NCBI GenBank assembly: GCA_963402885.1
Contig: OY727096.1
Location: 13,931,820 to 13,995,819, forward strand
DNA length: 64,000 nucleotides
Source of the DNA: Antedon bifida
Taxonomy: Eukaryota > Echinodermata > Crinoidea > Comatulida > Antedonidae
Direction of reading: 5' to 3'
Positions within the stretch are counted from its first letter, which is position 1. Each line of letters starts with the position of its first letter. A program made the translations under genes and the position numbers. Positions 36,085-64,000 of this stretch are shown piece after piece. Under the pieces are notes generated by a model. It was not told where the DNA came from. It saw only the letters and a list, made by a program, of their open reading frames with translations, and did not search any database.

Positions 36085-37429
36085 CATCACCAGGAATACT
36101 GTATTCGAATTTCGATAAACATGATTCATTTAATTCATGTTAAATGTTGTTCATAACATGTTAATTGTTATTAGTGTATGGACCATGTGTGGAGAGTAGA
36201 TTGTACTTCTATGGACAGAATAATTCATTGATTTTGACAATAATTGAGACACACTTTAATTAGTAGGCCTAAAGGAAAGACAGATATAAATATTCTTACT
36301 ACCAAGTAGTTTAATATCCAACTTGAAAAATAAAAATTTAATTATTTGTTTCAGTAAAGATTTAAAGCTGCGCAATAGTTGTCAGTCGCATACTACATTT
36401 TAGCATCCGTCGGATAGTGGGATTAATTGTTTTTTTAAATCGGTAAAATGAGGTAATATTTTTAATATTAATAATTTTGATTACCTAAACTAGTTATATA
36501 TTTTTAAACCATCTGAAAATAAATAAGAATAGATATTATATACGGTATGTTATGGGTCATGGTTTCTAATGTATTTTCTGTTGTTTGAATGTACAGTATA
36601 GCCATATTACTGATACTTGTCTTATTATGTATTTCAAACCTAAATTGAGACAAATAATTAAAAAGTATGGTAACTTACCAAGATGCTGGCTTAAAGAATC
36701 ACTATTACTTTTTTTCATGTTTCTTGATATTTGTTATTATGCGTATGCATGTTTTCCAATATAAACAAATGTGTATTAATATCAATATTAATATCAAATA
36801 TTTCAGTCCATCTTTGAAAAAGTAACAGATATTTCAAAATCGCTCCTCTCGAATGAGAAAAGTACGAAATGTACTCAAATACTAACAGATAAACTCATAT
36901 CTGACAGCTGTATTCATTCATAAACGAAATTGCTTTATGCCCAATTTGTTATTCATCCATTCATTGCCAAGAGTTGTGTTTATTTGGTACTGTGCTCATT
37001 GGTGCTGATCAGCCATTGCGTAAATGGCGATTATAATACAGAGCGTACCATTGTCCAAAACGGGTATTATTAGTCTAGGACCTGAGTAAGATTTGTATGC
37101 ATTTAATTTAGGAGAGAACATCTTAACTGTTATAGGATAATTTGACCCCAAGGAACAACATGGGATGTGTGCCAGAATTGCTATCCGGGGACGAACATGC
37201 CCAAAATCGGGGTCAAAGGTTAAAATGTGTGGTTCTTATACCTCGACAACTACTTGACATAGAGATTTGCTTTTGATTACAAATTGTTAAGAATACACAT
37301 ATTTATATTTGCTTTAACACAACTACAGTATACCAAAAAATGAAATGCTTATAGGCCTACTGACCTTTGATCCAAAAAAAATTTCAAAACATAAATTTTT
37401 GGGTTATATTGTTCTTTAAGATGTCAATA

Positions 37430-37700
37430 GATGTATGGTATCAAATGAAAGCCCATAGAATATGCTATCCACTGATACCAAACTTGTATTGAAAATTTTA
37501 CATTTTTAAGCTAATATTGTTGGAAAATGTGCATAATTGATTATTTTTATATACAAAATGAATATTTGTAGTGTAATTTTTGTGTTTATATATTTATATA
37601 AATAAATGTTTCGAAGAATAAATTTGGTGTAAAATGAAAGCCCATATACGATATCCATTGTTACCCAACTTGTATTGCAAATCTTTAATTTTGACGTTAA
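37430..37700. repeat. Two-copy degenerate direct repeat
   Basis: AAATGAAAGCCCATA followed about 30 bp later by AACTTGTATTG occurs near 37445 and 37633. No coding potential. Confidence 0.55.
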
Positions 37701-38658
37701 TTTATAAAATGTGCATATTTTATTAATTTTTGACAAAAATGGGTATATACAGTTAATCCGAGCAGCATTATTTTTTTTCCTATTAGGTTCAACAAGTAGG
37801 CTTATCTTTTTTTTTTAATTTGGTGTTCTTTTAGTACTTCTATTAAATTTCAACAAACGTGCGATGCATTATTAATTAATTGTTTGACCAAATATCCAAG
37901 GAAGAGGGTTCGATCAATCGCGCGGAGATTCTTTTTTTCCCCGTCCGCGGAGTGAAACAGACAGATGACTTTGATAGTCGTATTGAGTCTTTAGTGACTC
38001 TGCATGGTCATTACACGTTTTCACCGGAATGAAGATGAAAGAGTTTTAATTCTCAACATGACCATTGTATACAAATTATCTTACGCAGCACACAAATGTC
38101 AAAAAGGAACTAATTAATTATTCATGAAAGAAATATTAGAATATGCATATAAAAATTAATATAAGGCTTCACTTCTTTAACAGAACATAAGTTTAGGTCA
38201 CTACAGTTGTGACTCCCCTCTAGTGAGATTCGGCAGAAAAGAACGAAAACAAAGTTTTATAAATAAGTTATAGCAGAATATGCATATAAAAGTTAATACT
38301 GTATTAATACTTTAAAGGAACATATGTTTAGGTCACTACAAGTCAAAAACATCAAAACAAAAATCAATCAAATTAAAAATTTATTTTTTTCAGATCAAAT
38401 TAAAAACATTTCTTTTAAGTTTCGAATTATGTGTGCAATTAAAACAGATTGAAATGAGAGAAATGTCTACAAACGGTAATTCAACGATTAACAATTTAAG
38501 CGGTATATCCAATAATGTTGACACATTCCTCTATTGAGCTGCACGTGTCACGCGCTGCCGCTAACAATTCCGGGTTCCTCTTTTTTATGTAAATGGTGAC
38601 GTTTTTTCTATATAAAATCTAAGCTATACTTTTGAAGTAAAACTGCGTAATGTAGGCC

Positions 38659-40065
38659 TAAGATATCTTAGTTTTCTAAGATTTCTTTTTTAATGGTGGG
38701 TTGTACCATTATATCAAGGGTAATGTATGCTTAGTAACTATTTAATGGTTAAAATTAGATAATATACATACAGTATTTATAAATTATAACTAGGCCTATT
38801 TCATCCAGTTGATTTTACCACCATTAGTATTATTTAGTATTAAATATTTTTAGTGATTTATTTGATAATTTGCTTGCTTCTTGTACTTATCTAGCAATAG
38901 AATATTACATTATGTAATAAACAAATACATTTTTAATTATTTTGCTAAATACAATAAATATTTATGCGAAAAGGGGTATTACTATCCTCCATTTTCTCAC
39001 AAATCAAGGTGAATTTACTATTACTTTTTTATTTATTCTTTTTCTCAGTAATTGGGCAGATTAATTTCAAATTACCTAATTTATTTGTGATAGTGACGAT
39101 AATTACATTTGTAAATTTGAAAAAAAAATGATTTACATTTTAAATACAGGCCTATGTGTAGCTTTTACTTACTAAACCAGGTACCAAATAATAATAATTA
39201 TATGAGTGTGTGTTGTGAATGTAGACAGGAGTACAAACAACTCATTAAACAGAAATAGCATTCATTTGTAAAGTAACCATATTTCATCATTTGTGAGAAT
39301 GGCCCTACTACCACAAGGACACCACCATCAAGTGTACTAATGTCAAGTCTCTGCTCTCTGTATTTACGTGTGATGTTTGTTATAAATTGTACAATCATTT
39401 TAATAATAGTTTATTAATAATTATTATTAATGTTATGTTATGTTAATACATGATACTTTTGAATAAGCAATATTAAATTCAAGAATACCAGAAAAATGAA
39501 AAAAATTATTATATTGTATTTAAGCAAAATACTTATTTGTTATTATAATTTATGTGTTTATTACATAATGTAATATGCAAGATAAGTACAAGAAGCAAGC
39601 AAAGTATTGAATAAATCACTGAAAATATTCAATACTAAATAATACTAATGGTGGTGAAATCAACTGGATGAAATAGTTATAATAGCTTCCATTTCTTTAT
39701 ATACTGTAATTGTGTGTATTCTCGTCTACACATATTATAATATGTGTAGACGAGAATGGCATGTAGCACCAGAAAATCTAAAATTGTTTACTGAAAATCA
39801 CATCATACAAATAAACCCCCTTTAGTGGTAATAGAACAACCTAATTCTAACCATTAAAAAGTTACTAAACATACATTACCCTTGATATAATGTTACAACC
39901 CACCATTAAAAAAAATCTTAGTTTTCTAGATCCAGAAAACTAAGATATTTTAGTTCTTAGTTTTCTTGATCCGATGATGGGTGTCTAGACAATAAGATCT
40001 AGAAAACTAAGACCTAAGATATCTTAGTTTTCTACATCTAGAAAACTAAGATATCTAGACAGGGG
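38659..40065. mobile_element. Foldback-like element with long imperfect inverted arms, about 1.4 kb
   Basis: The left arm (38659-38930: AGATATCTTAGTTTTCTAAG, AATGGTGGGTTGTA, ATCAAGGGTAATGTATG, GCTTGCTTCTTGTACTTATC) is matched in reverse by 39560-40060. The right end carries several extra hairpins built from TCTAGAAAACTAAGATATC. The centre contains a short AC-rich unique stretch, no transposase. Confidence 0.7.
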
Positions 40066-43000
40066 AACAGGATTTAGATTTTATGGGCTCTGAAAATGAA
40101 ATAAAATTCAATGCTATGAAACTATAGTACAATGGTGTTTGTTTGGTGTTGTCATGCAGGTGAAGTAAAATCAACATGGTGACAGACGAATCACAAAAAT
40201 TTGAAGCTTTTAGATTTATTTGGCCATAAAGAGCATTACAGTTTAATCTTTAAAACCTCTTTTAGCTGGTCTTTCATAGATTATCTTTATATATAAAGAC
40301 AAAAGCATAGCTACTGATGATAATCAACATGCGCATACAGTTACTGGCATTTAAAAGATGTTGATGCTCCACTTTTTTACAGACAAAAAAAAAGGAAAAA
40401 AAGATATCCTCACTACTATTGTGTTCTACAAAACTGAGACATTCATGTTTCATTCTTTCAATCCAATGTGCCACCAAAAGTTTACACTCAACAACAATCT
40501 TGACCAACTTAAACACATTCTTTGCATTTTAGTGACACATGTATGTTTTACGGCTTCCGAATCCTATCTTACAGAATAGAATCTGTACTACAGTAGTAAA
40601 TGAATACTTCTATAAAGTAAATGTACAGTGTTTCCTGTAAGGCTAGATTTTGAAAAAAAAGAGGCAAAAGTGATTAATGACCTAACACCAATATTATTAT
40701 GTTGTGTATTAATGAGAAAATACAATACATTAGTCAACATTTTTAACTGTAAAGCCTATAGAAGAAAATTGGGCACCTGGCATTCTATAACTGTTTGTAT
40801 GCAAATTATGACTGTATGATTATAATGGAACATCATTTAACTTTCAGAAATGCTATCTTAACTGTAGATGAAATATTTTTCAATTAACAGCATTCTTGTT
40901 TCTTCCCAGTAATTAACACAAGTTTAACAAATGAAACAAATTATTTTAGTTAATATACATGAAATTCTGTGTTACCCAATACCAAAACCCACAATTTACA
41001 TAAAAAACTAAATTCTTTTCTTAATAAAATTTACATTGTGTAATTTTCTTACAAGACATGATCTTAAATAATATAATAATAATAATTAAAACACCTTAAT
41101 TAGATAGTAAATCAAATTCTGCATTAAGAACTTAATATTAATGTGCAATTTTTTAAACAGTTGCAAAATGATTACCCAAACCCGAGTAATCAACAACACA
41201 GAAAACAACCCAAATTACTATTTCCTATCTGCATAATTAATAAATAACAAATATTGCATTTTGCTTCAACTAACCTATTAACACATATTTTTCATTCACC
41301 CACTTGCCATCAACCTTGTTAAATTAAGTATATTTAAATGAAGTTATAAAGTTATCATTACAACTAAATATTTTATTATTTATTGTCACCCTAAATACAC
41401 AGAAAACTGATTGACTCATGATTATGTAGCAATGTGAAAATGAATCGTCCAGGACACATCTACGGTGATTTATTAATATATATACATGTACAAACAGTAC
41501 AGACGAGGCTTTACTGTATGAGATGGATTGCTATCAAAGGTACAGAAATAGCACACACAATGTATGATATACTAACATTAGTAGGACGTTCACACCTAAA
41601 CACTTATCAATTCTTAACTAATGAGCATACAGTATGTTATTTAATGTCAGTACCTACACAACTTATACTGATATTATATATAGTTTTAAGGAATATAATT
41701 GCACAAGAGCATAACATATATTAAATATATACATATATGTGTGTGGGTGCGTTGGTGTGTGTGTTTGTGTAAACAATAACAAAAAATAATTATATAAGCA
41801 TGAATTTGCTGGAGGGATATATTAGGACAGCTGGATGTTATACTTTTCTACACCAAAAAGTATATGAAATATAGAGAGTAGATAGACAGTAATCTTGGAA
41901 CGACACATTTACATGCTTCTCTAAGACATACTGCCATTCTCAATCTCTAATCATGGAGGAATTTTCCTCTTTTTTAATTCAATTAAGAAAATGGGTAAAC
42001 TGCTGAAAAGATTCACTCTAAAATCATTATGGAATCTTAACCTTATTTTTTAAATGAATTTACAGTAGCACAGTGAATTGCAAACATGAATATTTCCATA
42101 CAAATTATGAAATAAATTTATGTTGACTTTTTGCTTAATGACTACACTATTTAAGTACAAATACTTAGCTATATAACGATAACATGCTTATTTTCTATTT
42201 TACAAAATCAAGGTTGAATGTGAATAAATTTAAAAACAAAAAAAAATGTGCATTAAAGTTCATTTTTGGGATATTTGAAATGATATTGATAGAAAGTAGA
42301 TTGTACACTGTGTGATCAAACAGGTTATGAGCTTGACTTGCCAAGATAGGCTTCGACATATTCATGCAAAACCATCAAATTCTAGCCTATGTACACCACA
42401 CCTTGTATTGTGTTTGATTCTTTTACGAACATGAAGTTTTAGTTTAGGCATGACAATGTTGACATTAAAATGCATAAAACCAGATGTTTTATTGTTATTT
42501 TTCCCCAAAAAAGTGCCTCTCATACATGCTCCTTAATTCTTGCTTTGATTATAATTTACATTAATAGTAGGAGTGGTTTTGAATATCAATAAGTGTACAG
42601 ATAATGAATGGTACTGTTTTGGTACTACTAGTCACATTCACACATAGATCCAAATAACATTTCGTGGAATAGCAAATCAATCAAACATGTGGAGGTGGGC
42701 ATACCACATTCAAACATTAACGTTTGATAAAGCGGCTCTCAGTATCCTGTTGTTGCTTTGATTATAATTTACATTAATAGTAGGAGTGGTTTTGAATATC
42801 AATAAGTGTACAGATAATGAATGGTACTGTTTTGGTACTACTAGTCACATTCACACATAGATCCAAATAACATTTCGTGGAATAGCAAATCAATCAAACA
42901 TGTGGAGGTGGGCATACCACATTCAAACATTAACGTTTGATAAAGCGGCTCTCAGTATCCTGTTGTTTGATAGTCTTGCTGGTATCAAGCCCATAGCCAG

Positions 43001-45060
43001 GATATTTACATCTTACTTTTTCTGACCTTGTATTTAAAAAACATTGGAAGTGGGATGCAAAAATATCAATTATCACCTATTTTAATAGAAAAGATTGTTT
43101 TGTAGTATGTGAAATTTTCCTGCTGCCTTAGGACGTACAAAAAATTGTATGAGCTAAAACCTGGTCCTTGCTAGTTTCTTGTTTGAAAAGGGGTTTATTA
43201 GAAAACTCCTGGCATACAGGCTTGGGGACAGCATTCGATTCAAGCAAAGTAATGCATAAAGCAGCATATGTATCCTTTATGTACGATGTTTGTACACCAC
43301 AATTTAAATTGGTAAATTGTACCATTACCAATAAAATGTTATATTCACTGTGTCAAAACAATTTCATCATCTGGTAGTATACTTTTGTAAAATTCATAAT
43401 TTATAAACCAGTGGAAAACTTTACGTGTCACTGCTGATTTACCAGAATGTACTGAACATTGCCAATCATTCCCTTATTTAATTTTGACTAGATTAAAAGT
43501 ATAAAACATATTTTTGATTCACATATCCTTAAAGTTTGCAATGCTTAGTTTGTGAGAGGCTGCTATTTGTTTTTTTTCTGCTCATAAAGTGTGATTTTTC
43601 AGTTCAAAGTCAAATTTAGTTTCTACAATCAAAAGTTCCTGAAGTTTGCTTTCATGATTCTTCAGTCATCCATGAAATCAAAGTTACATATAAATTATTT
43701 TGAAATAGACTTTGGAAAAGGTTCCAGCGGTTTTGTTTTATTTAAGTCATCCAAAACTACTTTAATGAAAAATGGTTCAGGATCTAAACAAAGAAACGAT
43801 TATGAATTGAGGGTTCCCAAATTCTTGTACACTATCAATATTTACTTTGCTTATTTTTATCATAGTGCATATCCATGTATGTATGTATACTCTATATGGA
43901 TTAGAATAATTGCAATTCAGCTAATGTCAAGCAAATCAAAATAATGTATAAATGCATGTGCATGAACATTAAATATTATTTCACATTTACATAATTTTGA
44001 CACCTTCTTAAAACCAACTACAAGATATTACAAATGTACACCTGTGGTGACGGACAGCTTCTTAATTACAAACTAATATTTGGTGGTTTCACTTAAACTA
44101 TATTACCATATTTATTCGCTTTGAATTTCTATTTGTACTAGTAGAATTCATTGATTGACAATTTACCAAGCATTTTGATACAATTTTTACTGTATTTTAT
44201 CACTTCTCTATATTAATTGTGTTGTATGTTTTCAAATCAATGGGGTATTTATTTGATTACACATGTTACCATATTACACCCTAAAAAATAAACGCATCCC
44301 CGAATAAACCCCTCCTTCGAAAAAACGCCCCACCCCTAAAACACCTTTAAAACAATAAATGCCCCAGGGCTTTTATTCGAATAAATATGGTATGTGTTGA
44401 AAAAGCTTATAATGTGTTAATTTATAATTTAATTTTACCGTTAACACCCAGCAAAAATCGATTTACAAATTGAATAAACTTTGTCTTGTGACTGTTTGTG
44501 AATGCAGTGCTATAACCTACTGTATATCTTCAATGTGAACAATTCAATTTCATTGTATTATAAATTGGATTTCAACAGTTATCCATTTCGGCTGTTTCAA
44601 ATCTAATATGGTTCATTGGCTGTAAAGAAATGAAAAAAAAAAAGAAAATGTCAGTATATGAGAAAAACAATACAAGCAAAATAACTGATACACTGTGAAA
44701 CTACAGAAAAAATATGATGCAATTATCAATGCTTTCGCCTTTGTGCAATATGAAACTTTATACCTGTAATATAAAACTTGCAAAATGCATCGTTTTTTTG
44801 CAATTTACATGGAAATGGCATCAGAAACAAATTATGGGCTGGGATCGAAGTACTGGGCCCAAATGGGTTGTTTTTTTAATTACGTTAATTTGCAAAAATG
44901 AATTTGTCAACCTCTAAAAAAACACATCGGAAACGAAAAATTAGACATACGAAGATTCTGAAAACATATTAGTATAATATTTTTGTTTTTTAAAGATTTT
45001 TTTAAAAGGCATTGTTTTTTGGCAATTTACATGGAAATGAATAGGGAAAAGGGGTTTGTA
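40066..45060. other. AT-rich stretch downstream of KIF5, no gene seen
   Basis: Short frames here lack domains. If the KIF5 transcript reads through the transposon at 46001-47694, part of this could be its 3' UTR. It holds the 213-bp duplication (42541-42966), a GT-rich patch near 41740 and a repeat with AATAAACGC/GCCCCAGGG words at 44280-44390. Confidence 0.5.
42541..42966 (+). repeat. Apparently identical tandem duplication of 213 bp
   Basis: 42541-42753 and 42754-42966 read the same as far as I can compare by eye (TGCTTTGATTATAATTTACA ... CTCTCAGTATCCTGTTG). Either very recent or an assembly duplication. Confidence 0.9.
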
Positions 45061-45074
45061 ATTAGAGCTTGTAT

Positions 45075-45720
45075 TTTAGAGATTGGGGTTATACTTGGAT
45101 TGCTTAAACAAGGTTCTGATATCCAAAATAAATTAGAGACTGGGGTTATACTTGGATTTCTTTAACAATGTTCTGGTATCCAAAATAAATTAGAGACTGG
45201 GGTTATACTTGGATTGCTTTAACAAGGTTCTGGTATCCAAAATAAATTAGAGACTGGGGTTATACTTGGATTGCTTTAACAATGTTCTGGTATCCAAAAT
45301 AAATTAGAGACTGGGGTTATACTTGGATTGCATTAACAATGTTCTGGTATCCAAAATAAATTAGAGACTGGGGTTATACTTGGATTTCTTTAACAAGGTT
45401 CTGGTATCCAAAATAAATTAGAGACTGCCTGGGGTTATACTTGGATTGCATTAACAATGTTCTGGTATACAAAATAAATAAGAGATTGGGGTTATACTTG
45501 GATTAAATTAACAATGTTCTGGTATCCAAAATAAATTAGAGACTGGGGTTATACTTGGATTGCATTAACAATGTTCTGGTATCAGAAATACAGCTTAAAA
45601 GGGGATGGGGTTTAGCACTAGGATTGCTTCAATAATTTTCTAGTAGCAGAAATATAGCTTAATAATGGGGATGGGGTTTAACACTGTACTTGAATTGCAT
45701 CAACAATGTTCTGGTGTTAG
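45075..45720 (+). repeat. 57-bp minisatellite, nine clear units plus two degenerate ones
   Basis: Unit ATTAGAGACTGGGGTTATAC then TTGGATTGCTTTAACAATG and TTCTGGTATCCAAAATAA. Copies are over 90% alike; the last two drift (GGGGATGGGGTTTAGCAC). 57 is a multiple of three, which keeps a frame open for a while, but stops occur within units. Confidence 0.9.
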
Positions 45721-45823
45721 TCAGGTTAAAAGATGTCATAAAATAGGGTCCCGTGTGCAATTTGTGGTGAAAGTTGCCAACTTTCACCACAAATTGCACA
45801 CGGAATACCTCTTTTAACTTGAC
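45720..45823. mobile_element. 104-bp palindromic MITE with TA target
   Basis: Outer ends GTCAGGTTAAAAG and CTTTTAACTTGAC, flanked by TA. The inner 26-bp arms (45751-45776 and 45778-45803, CCGTGTGCAATTTGTGG ...) are perfect complements with a 1-nt centre. It sits at the worn end of the 57-bp minisatellite. Confidence 0.8.
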
Positions 45824-46000
45824 TATGTTATACAAAATACAGCTTAAAAGGGGGCTGAGATTAGTTGCATTAGTTATCCAAAATACAGTTTAAAGTTTAC
45901 TGGGATTATAGTAATCTGATTATATAATATATTGTAGTTTAAATTTGGGGGCCAATAATATTCGAGCAGGTGATTATACCAATCAAATATGGTACTTATA

Positions 46001-47694
46001 GTCAGGTGGCTTAGCGACTAAAACGTTACACGGTGGACAAAAGCACCAAATTTGGCATGAGGCTTCTTTTAGACGTACTAATTGATTTTTGCCTAGGAGC
46101 CACCCGATCAGCTTCCGATTTTCCAAGATGGCGGCCAAAATCCAAAATGGCTGCCAGTAAATTGGTATATCATATATATCTGGCTGTAAAAGTTACAAAT
46201 TGACAAATAATTTACTGAATCAAGAATTTCTGAGGTCAGTAAAACCGATTGAGGAAATATTATATAAAGTGAGTTCCAAGATGGCGCCCAAAAATAAAAA
46301 TTGGTAGCCATTGAAATTGAAATACATATAATCGTATACAAGGTCACAAATACTCCATTCCTAATGTATTTTAGTCTGCAAATCAGAAGGAAAGTGCAAG
46401 CATTGCATTTTATAAATTGATAAACCATGCTAGTTATAAAAACCCATGTTATCAAATTTCTAAAGTTTTTCTTTGACCTTTGACCTCAATTTGAAGATTT
46501 TAATCCAATTGAAAACAAAATAACCATATCTCCGCAACGCTTACATTAAATTAAATAATTTTAGTGTCAAATTATTAGGAAGATGCATATTAATATTCAT
46601 CCTAATGGAAACATTTGTCACAAAATGGCCGGAAGTATGATTTTTGGTATTTTTGACCTTTGACCTACATGTCATATAACTTGGTAACTAACAGTTGGAA
46701 AAACTTTAAATAGGTCTAAAATTAATCAGAAGATGGATGTTTCTATTCAGTCTAATACAAACTTTTCCAAGAAACTGACCCAGATTCTTGTTATTGACCT
46801 TTGACCTGTACTGGTAGTACACATTTCTATATCTCGAAAACTAGTGGTCATAAAAGTTTTTTTATGAGAAATTGTTAGAAAAATATATATTTATATGTTT
46901 TATAATAAAACACTTTCTATGAAAATGTAAAAGAATCCTATTTATGATAACTAAATTTGTAATTTTTTAACATCCAAAAGTATTTGTTATGTATTAAAAT
47001 GTGTTATATTTGCTGATTTTAGGCAATTAACGTAAATTTATCTGAACTATGGATATTTAATGTAAAATTTGTTTTCTTTAATATAGAGAAAATGTAATTA
47101 TCTATCAAATAAGACCATTTAAAAAATATTCTGACAAAAACTTAATTAGTTACAGGTAAAAAAGTGTACTTTTTACTTTTGAACAGCGCCCTCAATCTTA
47201 ATTTTCCCAAAAATACCACATTTTATGTGGTTTCAGAAACTGAACTGGTTATAACTATGTACCATGTCTAAAATATGTTTCAATGACCATGATTACTCCA
47301 TGTTTTCCTACTTTTAATACCTATATGCGATTTCTGCAACCAGAATGATATTCCAGTTTAGGCTACTGGCAGCCATGTTGGATTTTGGCTACCATCTTAA
47401 CAACGAATGACCCATGTCATGCAACATGTCTAAAATATGTTTCAATGAACATGAATACTTATGTTTTGATAGTTCATTTGCCTATATGTGACTTCTGCAA
47501 CAAATGAAAATGTGATTTTCCAATTTATTGGCGGCCATTTTGGATTTTGGCCGCCATCTTGAAAAATAAATGACGACCAGAGTGGCTCCTAGGCAAAAAT
47601 CAATTGGTAGGTCCCAACGAAGCTCCATGCCAAATTTGGCGCTTTTGTCCACCGTGTCACGATTTCCTCAAAATTTGTTGTTAAGCCACCTGAC
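46001..47694. mobile_element. 1.7-kb TA-target DNA element with about 105-bp terminal inverted repeats
   Basis: Starts GTCAGGTGGCTTAGC and ends GTTAAGCCACCTGAC, TA on both flanks. Shared inner words: ACACGGTGGACAAAAGC, CCAAATTTGGCATG and TTGATTTTTGCCTAGGAGCC. The first bases GTCAGGT are shared with the palindromic MITE at 45720. The interior has three modules each with TTGACCTTTGACCT and, near both ends, AAGATGGCGGCC-type sequence; no transposase. Its right end lies 15 bp from the KIF5 stop codon. Confidence 0.85.
46474..46806 (-). promoter_or_regulatory. Three perfect DR1-type nuclear receptor half-site pairs inside the transposon
   Basis: TGACCTTTGACCT at 46474-46486, 46654-46666 and 46794-46806; read on the other strand each is AGGTCAAAGGTCA, the DR1 arrangement bound by RXR, HNF4 and PPAR-type receptors. 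Function here is untested. Confidence 0.5.
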
Positions 47695-47709
47695 TATTAG
47701 TGAAAAAGT

Positions 47710-63378
<15,669 letters not shown>

Positions 63379-64000
63379 CTAAAAATTAAAAATTAATTAG
63401 ATCGGTACAATAAACTGGGGTTTTCCATAACAATTAAATAGAAAAGTATATGAGATACACTTATTTTGAGGCCAGATTTGCATTATATGGTGGGAATTGA
63501 CCATACCAATTTACAGCTTTGTATCTTAATTTTAAAGTGTCATAAATCACATTACAAAACGCAAAATATTACTCAAGTACTCAAATTATGTGAATTCTGA
63601 CGTCAATAGGCCATATTTTCAAAACGACTTAGAGTTAAACGCGAAAACTTTGCATGTGTTTATTATACCCTAAAAAAACTTTCAGCCAAATCCATGATGT
63701 GACCCATACCACTATTGGTTGATTTGACACGGAATGACCCATTAATAAATTCATCAACATAGGCCTTGCTACTGTAGTATTCAATTTGTATTTGTATTTA
63801 AAATCGAATGATATTGGTGGAATAAAATGAATTACTCGCTAGTGACAATGCCAAACCGTGCCCAATCAAGCTGAACGAAACGTAAAACAACCTACATTGA
63901 AGTTGTCATGTGGGCCGGCCTAGCAAGAAGGGGTATACTGTACGTAAATCCTACCTTAATTAAACAAATTTAAAAATTACAGCGACGACTACGCCCTAGC

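Noticed and set aside
43591..43944. 117-residue plus-strand frame
   Set aside because: AT-rich, hydrophobic/Lys-rich chance translation with no motif or splice context.
44983..45165. Repeat protein encoded by the 57-bp minisatellite
   Set aside because: Stops appear after two units and the ATG lies outside the array.

Overview
The window is eukaryotic: AT-rich DNA, genes broken into short exons with GT-AG splice sites, introns loaded with small inverted-repeat elements, and decayed LINEs. The proteins are animal ones (kinesin-1 heavy chain tail, BTB-BACK, FLYWCH zinc fingers). The palindrome TAGGCCTA is strikingly frequent, which I associate with echinoderm genomes. My best guess is a non-vertebrate deuterostome, probably an echinoderm; this is inference, not proof.

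Layout. (1) 1-3583, minus: TPR protein like the ribosomal-protein L4 chaperone Acl4, running off the left edge, with a textbook U12-type AT-AC intron. (2) 4208-11297, minus: a small protein of two FLYWCH-type zinc fingers, six exons, with a piggyBac-like MITE and another MITE in its introns. (3) 11.0-15.1 kb: dense repeats (inverted 16-bp minisatellite blocks, a foldback palindrome with 312-bp arms, a 150-bp tandem array, a near-perfect hairpin). (4) 16141-21444, plus: a three-exon, 1057-residue charged coiled-coil protein I do not recognise; its stop codon lies in the terminal CTAG of a Helitron-like repeat. (5) 22.8-25.3 kb: LINE relic, a MITE and a duplicate of the next gene's 3' end. (6) 25391-34650, minus: five-exon BTB-BACK protein of the serine-enriched protein (gprs) type, with a 6.35-kb first intron containing two LINE reverse-transcriptase relics. 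(7) 34.7-47.7 kb: no gene found; foldback element, 213-bp tandem duplication, 57-bp minisatellite and a 1.7-kb TA-target transposon ending 15 bp from the next gene's stop. (8) 47710-63378, minus: the C-terminal half of KIF5, running off the right edge, with an unusual extended tail encoded partly by two related exons.

Gene models were built by reading splice sites by eye and requiring phase continuity; every junction quoted keeps frame. The genes are unrelated in function (ribosome assembly, DNA binding, cytoskeleton, BTB adaptor) and I see no pathway linking them. The most notable points are the U12 AT-AC intron, the Helitron-supplied stop codon, the duplicated KIF5 tail exons with a changed IAK motif, and a possible spliced fusion between the FLYWCH and Acl4-like genes.
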